This document shows positions 60,507 through 64,000 of a stretch of 64,000 nucleotides of DNA, piece by piece. The notes beneath the pieces were generated by a model. It ran no database searches. It saw only the letters and a list, made by a program, of their open reading frames with translations, and was not told the origin of the DNA. A program made the translations under genes and the position numbers. Positions within the stretch are counted from its first letter, which is position 1, and each line of letters begins with the position of its first letter. The stretch comes from Verrucomicrobiia bacterium. GTDB lineage: Bacteria; Verrucomicrobiota; Verrucomicrobiia; Opitutales; Cerasicoccaceae. The stretch spans positions 1,650,872 through 1,714,871 of the forward strand of contig JAUIHT010000001.1 of the NCBI GenBank assembly GCA_030432235.1. The letters run 5' to 3'.

Positions 60507-60858
60507 GAAAGCCCTCGATATTACAGTGCCCGGGTCGGCTAAGCCCGCGACGCCTCACGGCGGCGCTGTCCAGCTTCATCGTTATTGTCTTCGCGAATAC
60601 TATCGCGATGGCGACACCATCACCGTCTATCGACTCGATGGGGAAGGGGAGCGCATTGAAGAAGTTGAGCCCGCCGTCGAACTGCCTTCAAGCGCATGGA
60701 GCGCCGGAAGCTTTCCCGGTCACGACGGGCCAATCAGCCTTTACCTTGAATTTTCTCGCTGGGTGGACCGCGACTTATACCGCGTCCCCGAGCGAATCCC
60801 ACTGGACACCGCCGCCGACTCATGGGGATACATCAGTCGGGCGCGTCGCTGGGGATAA
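60448..60858 (+). CDS. downstream frame overlapping the previous gene, possible frameshift extension
   Basis: 136 residues if initiated at 60448. From about residue 30 it looks coding: GC-rich, purine-first codons and a Tyr/Arg/Glu-rich beta pattern (LREYYRDGDTITVYRLDG, ISLYLEFSRWVDRDLYRV). No good Shine-Dalgarno before the ATG; the preceding gene would enter this frame by +1 slippage at the T8 run 60485-60492. The alternative frame starting at 60503 looks less protein-like. Function unknown. Confidence 0.5.
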   Translation: MLAAMTLSFRFHVFFPLGHEKALDITVPGSAKPATPHGGAVQLHRYCLREYYRDGDTITVYRLDGEGERIEEVEPAVELPSSAWSAGSFPGHDGPISLYLEFSRWVDRDLYRVPERIPLDTAADSWGYISRARRWG

Positions 60859-60897
60859 CGCCTCTTGCCGGGTCGGGCGCGGGCGTGATTTTTCGTC

Positions 60898-61611
60898 ATG
60901 AAAGACTCAATCAATATAGTAATCGGCGCTGCCGGCTCTGGCATTTCAGTTTGGCTGGCCAGCAACGAAAAAGTTCTTGCTGCCGCGGCGGCGTTACTGA
61001 CCTGCATTTACATGGTGGGAGCAATCGCGCATCGCTTCCTGAAATGGGAGTGCGTCAAGCGCGGCTTGCGATACATGAGAGGCAAGCTTCCCATTATCGC
61101 CATGGCGCTACTTTTCACCCCTTGCTTTTTCGGATGCAGTACCGCGCCGAGTTCCGTCAATGCCCCCGGCTGGGTCGAAAGCAAAACCCCGGCTGGCTTG
61201 ACTATCAAGGTCCAGCAGCCCGAGAATCCCAAAGGGAGCGGCTTTATTAAGCTCATAGAGACGCGAGAAGGCGTTTCCATTGAAGGGAGCACCGGAGACG
61301 CCTTTGAGAACAAGAACGCCACCACGGCGGCCATTTTCGCGGCTTTTAGGCCCTATCACATCGCGGCCATCGGTTGCTTGATTCTCGGTGGGTTGATTCT
61401 CGGCTTTAAGGAAATCCCTAACCGCTGGGGATGGGCTCTCATTGGATGCGCTGCCGTATTGGCCGCTATCGGTCATTTCTTCCCGGCCTACGGTCATATC
61501 ATGCTTTATGCTGGTATCGGTTTAGTTGCCATCGGCGGCGGGTACTACGTTTACCAGAAAGGACTTTTCAAGCCGGAGCCCATGCCCCGGCAGCGCAACC
61601 TTGGGATATGA
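60898..61611 (+). CDS. multi-pass membrane protein with internal lipobox
   Basis: 237 residues. N-terminal half has two hydrophobic segments (residues about 5-25 and 28-48), then KLPIIAMALLFTPCFFGCST, a type-II-signal-like stretch with Cys lipobox at about residue 80, then a polar region and two or three C-terminal hydrophobic segments ending in a Lys/Pro-rich tail. The internal ATG at about 61076 begins the lipobox stretch, so a second product is possible. Could combine holin-like and lipoprotein (spanin-like) functions; unproven. Confidence 0.6.
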   Translation: MKDSINIVIGAAGSGISVWLASNEKVLAAAAALLTCIYMVGAIAHRFLKWECVKRGLRYMRGKLPIIAMALLFTPCFFGCSTAPSSVNAPGWVESKTPAGLTIKVQQPENPKGSGFIKLIETREGVSIEGSTGDAFENKNATTAAIFAAFRPYHIAAIGCLILGGLILGFKEIPNRWGWALIGCAAVLAAIGHFFPAYGHIMLYAGIGLVAIGGGYYVYQKGLFKPEPMPRQRNLGI

Positions 61612-62093
61612 ATGTAGCCGGATACAGTTTGCCCGAGATAGACCGGGCCGTAACTGCTGAACTGCTCAACATGGCTAATACTGCCTTGAGCCGTGCCAGG
61701 GAAAACGGCCAGCTCACCGATGGCACCGCGAACAAATTGGCGCTGCTGTCCATTGACCGGATTTACAACCTCGACGGCGGTTTTTCGATGCCAACGGATT
61801 TGCGCATCTGGCGCTTGAAAGTGCTCGCTCGGCTCCGTGCCCAGCTCCCCGCCTACTTTCCCGGAGCCGATTCGACGCAGTTTGACGGGCATCTTAATGA
61901 GGCCGTTTCGCTCGGCCCCGTCGATGGCTTCCGCACCTTTGTCACGGCACTAGGCGACGAAGCCGTTACCACCCTTGCCCCCAATGTCGCGGGCCTTCAA
62001 TGGCTCGCAAAAAACGTCTGGTGGATAGCGCCCGCCGCCGCCGCCGTCTACCTCGCGCCCTCAATCATCCAAACCGTTAAGGCCATCAAATGA
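61608..62093 (+). CDS. hypothetical membrane-associated protein
   Basis: 161 residues from the ATG at 61608 (ATGA overlap). Soluble helical N-terminal part (LPEIDRAVTAELLNMANTAL) and a C-terminal hydrophobic segment (LAKNVWWIAPAAAAVYLAPS). Not recognised. Between the multi-pass protein and the spike, it may be a late virion or lysis-associated component. Confidence 0.6.
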   Translation: MNVAGYSLPEIDRAVTAELLNMANTALSRARENGQLTDGTANKLALLSIDRIYNLDGGFSMPTDLRIWRLKVLARLRAQLPAYFPGADSTQFDGHLNEAVSLGPVDGFRTFVTALGDEAVTTLAPNVAGLQWLAKNVWWIAPAAAAVYLAPSIIQTVKAIK

Positions 62094-63412
62094 CACCGCA
62101 ACGCCGCAGAACATCCTTTCCCCCCGGCACTCAGCCAATCGCTGACACGGACCCGACGCCGCCCGATTACCTGCAAGCGCTGTTGGATGGGAAGCTGTCC
62201 GCGTCCGAAAACCTTGATGACCTCGACGACGCCGAGATCGCCCGTGTGAATCTCGGCTTGGGCACCGCCGCGACCAGAGACGCGGGTGGCGAGGATGACA
62301 ATCTTGTGATTCACAAAGGGGGACCGGCGCAGCCGTTTTCCATTCCCGTCTATGATGACGATAAGAACCTTGAGCCCAGCGGATTCTATCCAAGCGATTT
62401 TGCCCTCCCGGCATGGATAAACAACAAGTGCGGCGTCCACTTGGACGCAGCCGGTGAAGTTGTTATCAGTGGAGGCGTGGCGCTGGGTCTGAATGACTTT
62501 ACCCTCGCTTTGAAATTGAAGATGGATGACTACACCCCGGCGAATGCCGTGGAAGTTTGGTCAAGCCATTCCTCCGGGAACAGTCGTGTTGTTCTGAGCA
62601 TTCAGACCGACGGCGCTTGGCGGTTGACCTTCACCGATTCCGCAGGTATTGCGACGGATTACGACTTGGCCCCCAGCGCCGCCCTGACTGGCGGATATCC
62701 CTACATGGTGGCCGTTGTCTGTGACCGCGATGGAAATGCCAGGCTTTATGTCAATGGGGCATCGGCGGCGAACGTGGACATATCCGCCGAGAGTGACGTT
62801 GATATTGGCGATGCCAACGCGAACAATAGCGAGTGGTTCACCGATGCCAATAGCGCCGTTACCCTCTACAGCCTGTCACTCTACGACGAAGTTTTGACCA
62901 GCGGGGATGTCACTGATTTGTACCGTGACGGCTCGCTTCCGGGTGGGTCCGTCCTTGCCGGGTATCGCCTCGATGAAGGCATCGGCTATCAAATCCGGGA
63001 CATCTCAGCCAACCACTACGACGGCTTACTGTCCACGGGCGGCTTTACCTGGCTGTGCCCGCGCAAGAGCGGTTCCGTCCGTGGCTTCGGATTAGATGCC
63101 AATGGCGCTGTTGCCTATCTGCTATCCGGTGCCCGTGACATCCTGCCAAACTTGAGCAACATCACCCACGTCGTAGTCAACAACAACGACAACGGGGCTA
63201 TCACTGCCGCGAATTTCCAGCTGAACCGTTACGACGGTATCAATTCCAACACCTTCCTGACTGGAACCTATAACATTGCCTCATTCCAAGGGGCGGTATT
63301 CCTGCCAACGGCCAATCAGATTCGTACTGACCTGCGTATTCAGATTCCAGACAACTCTGACGCCGGGATGGATAATTTCGATTTGGAAGTTTTTTATGTA
63401 ATCATCAACTAA
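62090..63412 (+). CDS. spike/receptor-binding protein with tail-fibre-like N-terminus and lectin-like core
   Basis: 440 residues. The N-terminal stretch ENLDDLDDAEIARVNLGLGT (about residues 40-59) is the short motif common at the junction of phage tail-fibre segments, here in a tailless element. The core (about 110-310) has LamG/concanavalin-like features: ALGLNDFTLALKLK, ARLYVNGASAANVDI and ITLYSLSLYDEVLTSGDV-type ends. The C-terminus is beta-rich. Likely the host-recognition spike; receptor probably a surface glycan. ATGA overlap upstream. Confidence 0.75.
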   Translation: MTPQRRRTSFPPGTQPIADTDPTPPDYLQALLDGKLSASENLDDLDDAEIARVNLGLGTAATRDAGGEDDNLVIHKGGPAQPFSIPVYDDDKNLEPSGFYPSDFALPAWINNKCGVHLDAAGEVVISGGVALGLNDFTLALKLKMDDYTPANAVEVWSSHSSGNSRVVLSIQTDGAWRLTFTDSAGIATDYDLAPSAALTGGYPYMVAVVCDRDGNARLYVNGASAANVDISAESDVDIGDANANNSEWFTDANSAVTLYSLSLYDEVLTSGDVTDLYRDGSLPGGSVLAGYRLDEGIGYQIRDISANHYDGLLSTGGFTWLCPRKSGSVRGFGLDANGAVAYLLSGARDILPNLSNITHVVVNNNDNGAITAANFQLNRYDGINSNTFLTGTYNIASFQGAVFLPTANQIRTDLRIQIPDNSDAGMDNFDLEVFYVIIN

Positions 63413-63431
63413 CCACCAACACCTAAAGACA

Positions 63432-63545
63432 ATGGCACGATACGGACGTAGAGAAAAATTCCTTGCGGCGCCAGAGCCCAAAAAGCCTAAGCGTCGCCGT
63501 GGCCCTCAAGGCCGCTTCCTCCCTAAAAAGCAGAAAGGCAAATAA
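63432..63545 (+). CDS. very basic small protein 1 (37 residues)
   Basis: ATG at 63432. MARYGRREKFLAAPEPKKPK then RRRGPQGRF and a Lys-rich end, stop at 63543-63545. Highly positively charged. Possible DNA-condensing or virion core protein. Between the spike and the next basic protein. Confidence 0.6.
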   Translation: MARYGRREKFLAAPEPKKPKRRRGPQGRFLPKKQKGK

Positions 63546-63546
63546 C

Positions 63547-63657
63547 ATGCCCCAGAAACGCGCACGCAAAAAGAAAAGCAAGCTGACCACCTGTGCCCAA
63601 AAGCTAGGGCGGCTCGGAGGCCTCGCCACGGCCCGGAAGAAACGCCGAAAGCGGTAA
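63547..63657 (+). CDS. very basic small protein 2 (36 residues)
   Basis: ATG at 63547, one base after the previous stop; a longer reading from 63463 runs through the previous gene in another frame. Lys/Arg-rich with a conserved-looking LGRLGGLATARKK centre. It is the last gene of the element; the arm site follows directly. Possible DNA-binding virion protein. Confidence 0.65.
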   Translation: MPQKRARKKKSKLTTCAQKLGRLGGLATARKKRRKR

Positions 63658-63672
63658 ACATTTCGGTAAACG
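63652..63672 (+). repeat. right arm-type repeat, putative integrase binding site
   Basis: CGGTAAACA TT TCGGTAAACG-type sequence, one base longer than the copy at 48991-49010. It overlaps the end of the last gene and lies 39 bases left of attR. Confidence 0.65.
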
Positions 63673-63710
63673 CCACTTGACACCGCTTCAATACAGGCCA
63701 TAAATAAGGC

Positions 63711-63811
63711 TTTCTAAACCGTTGGTTCCGGGTTCGAGTCCCGGCTCCCCTGCCAATTTCCCTTCCGTCTGATTTGGCCCGCAGTTCCCGATAAAAAGGG
63801 GGCTGCGGGCC
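63711..63811 (+). repeat. right attachment repeat (attR)
   Basis: 101-base copy of 48826-48926. Its first 52 bases equal the 3' part of tRNA-Arg and 7 bases beyond; the rest differs at 4 positions (c/t, t/c, a/t, a/g at offsets matching 48878, 48884, 48889 and 48916). Carries its own terminator copy (63776-63811), the original host terminator. Confidence 0.95.
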
Positions 63812-63820
63812 AATCTTATT
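63776..63820 (+). terminator. Rho-independent terminator (original tRNA terminator)
   Basis: Same 9-bp arms as the copy at 48891-48926 with loop change AGGG to GGGG, followed by AATCTTATT. The T-run is weaker than at the left copy. Confidence 0.75.
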
Positions 63821-63853
63821 CTACGCCCGAAAGGTGCTGACCCTTGGGCTCAT

Positions 63854-64000
63854 TTAGATTGTTATAATGGGATCGCCGAGCAGGCCCTGCGAGATGGGTT
63901 GGTAGTGTTCACCGGGAACTTCATGCACGGGAGCGCTGCGCCAGGCCCAGTACTGTGAGTGCTGATTGCCTCCAAAGTAGGGTCCGAGCAGATTACGCAG
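63854..64000 (-). CDS. 3' end of an unidentified host gene (partial)
   Basis: 48 C-terminal residues and a TAA at 63854-63856; frame open to the window end. Sequence includes YFGGNQHSQYWAWRSAPVHE and ends in LLGDPIITI. Consistent host codon use, but too short to identify. The provirus tRNA terminator region lies just downstream of it. Confidence 0.6.
   Translation of the reverse strand: MRNLLGPYFGGNQHSQYWAWRSAPVHEVPGEHYQPISQGLLGDPIITI

Larger units (their letters stand above)
48826..63710. mobile_element. integrated tailless double-jelly-roll-capsid provirus, corticovirus-like
   Basis: 14,885-bp element between 101-bp direct repeats in tRNA-Arg(TCT). The gene order is integrase, moron, repressor | early operon with HUH replication initiator and SSB | packaging ATPase, small membrane proteins, a PM2 P2-like major capsid protein, more membrane-anchored proteins, a lectin-like spike and two basic peptides. 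No terminase, portal, capsid protease, baseplate or tail tape gene was recognised. The size is near the 10-15 kb of PM2, PRD1 and autolykiviruses. No gene in it is visibly broken, so it may be complete. Confidence 0.85.

Noticed and set aside
60503..60901. 132-residue frame starting with an ATGA overlap after the vertex-candidate gene
   Set aside because: Despite the good overlap, its codon use and composition are poor compared with the frame 60448-60858 over the same bases.

Overview
The window appears to be bacterial chromosome, GC-rich for most of its length, from a Gram-negative, probably marine member of the Verrucomicrobiota (Opitutia-like). That placement is inference. It rests on a DUF4838 protein, an EpsI/exosortase-associated protein, a phosphotransacetylase whose N-terminal regulatory half is a separate gene, a Trp-rich C-terminal domain typical of verrucomicrobial secreted proteins, and sulfotransferases in a polysaccharide locus. 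No rRNA or other taxonomic marker is present.

Region 1 (1-39.1 kb) is one large surface-polysaccharide locus. It encodes nucleotide-sugar enzymes: Gmd, the RfbF-RfbG-RfbH route to CDP-3,6-dideoxyhexoses, an RfbE-like epimerase, a GDP-mannose 3,5-epimerase-like protein and further SDR epimerases. It also has about six glycosyltransferases, two adjacent sulfotransferases, a pyruvyltransferase, an MBOAT/SGNH O-acylation pair, a Wzx-like flippase, a Wzy-like polymerase, an O-antigen-ligase-like protein and two lipid-carrier initiating transferases (PglC/WbaP type and WecA type). A counter-strand block at 30.3-36.0 kb (FkbH-like protein, two acyl carrier proteins, VOC protein, ketoreductase, KAS III, hexapeptide acyltransferase) looks like a dedicated acyl-ACP module for decorating an amino sugar made with the DegT aminotransferase at 36.8 kb. 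The centre of the locus (about 10.0-14.5 kb) is visibly more AT-rich and holds Wzx, Wzy and the pyruvyltransferase.

Region 2 (39.2-48.8 kb) is housekeeping DNA: glycogen phosphorylase, a decayed DinJ/MazF-type toxin-antitoxin pair, the split Pta, MurJ, a stand-alone KAS III-like protein, a VKOR-thioredoxin fusion and tRNA-Arg(TCT).

Region 3 (48,826-63,710; flanked by 101-bp direct repeats) is the most interesting part: a 14.9-kb provirus integrated into the 3' part of tRNA-Arg. It has no recognisable terminase, portal, prohead protease or tail gene. It carries a tyrosine integrase, a secreted moron-like protein, a ribbon-helix-helix-like candidate repressor facing an early operon across operator-like inverted repeats, an HUH rolling-circle replication initiator, a full SSB, an A32/FtsK-HerA-type genome-packaging ATPase, and a 278-residue protein whose length and layout resemble the PM2 (Corticoviridae) P2 double-jelly-roll capsid protein. 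After that come several small proteins with C-terminal membrane anchors, a lectin-like spike and two tiny very basic proteins. I read it as a temperate, tailless, internal-membrane virus of the corticovirus-like (Vinavirales-type) group in a verrucomicrobial host. The family assignment comes from motif reading and remembered family architecture, not from a search.

After the right attachment site the host chromosome resumes with the 3' end of an unrecognised minus-strand gene. No stretch longer than 300 bases lacks a feature.
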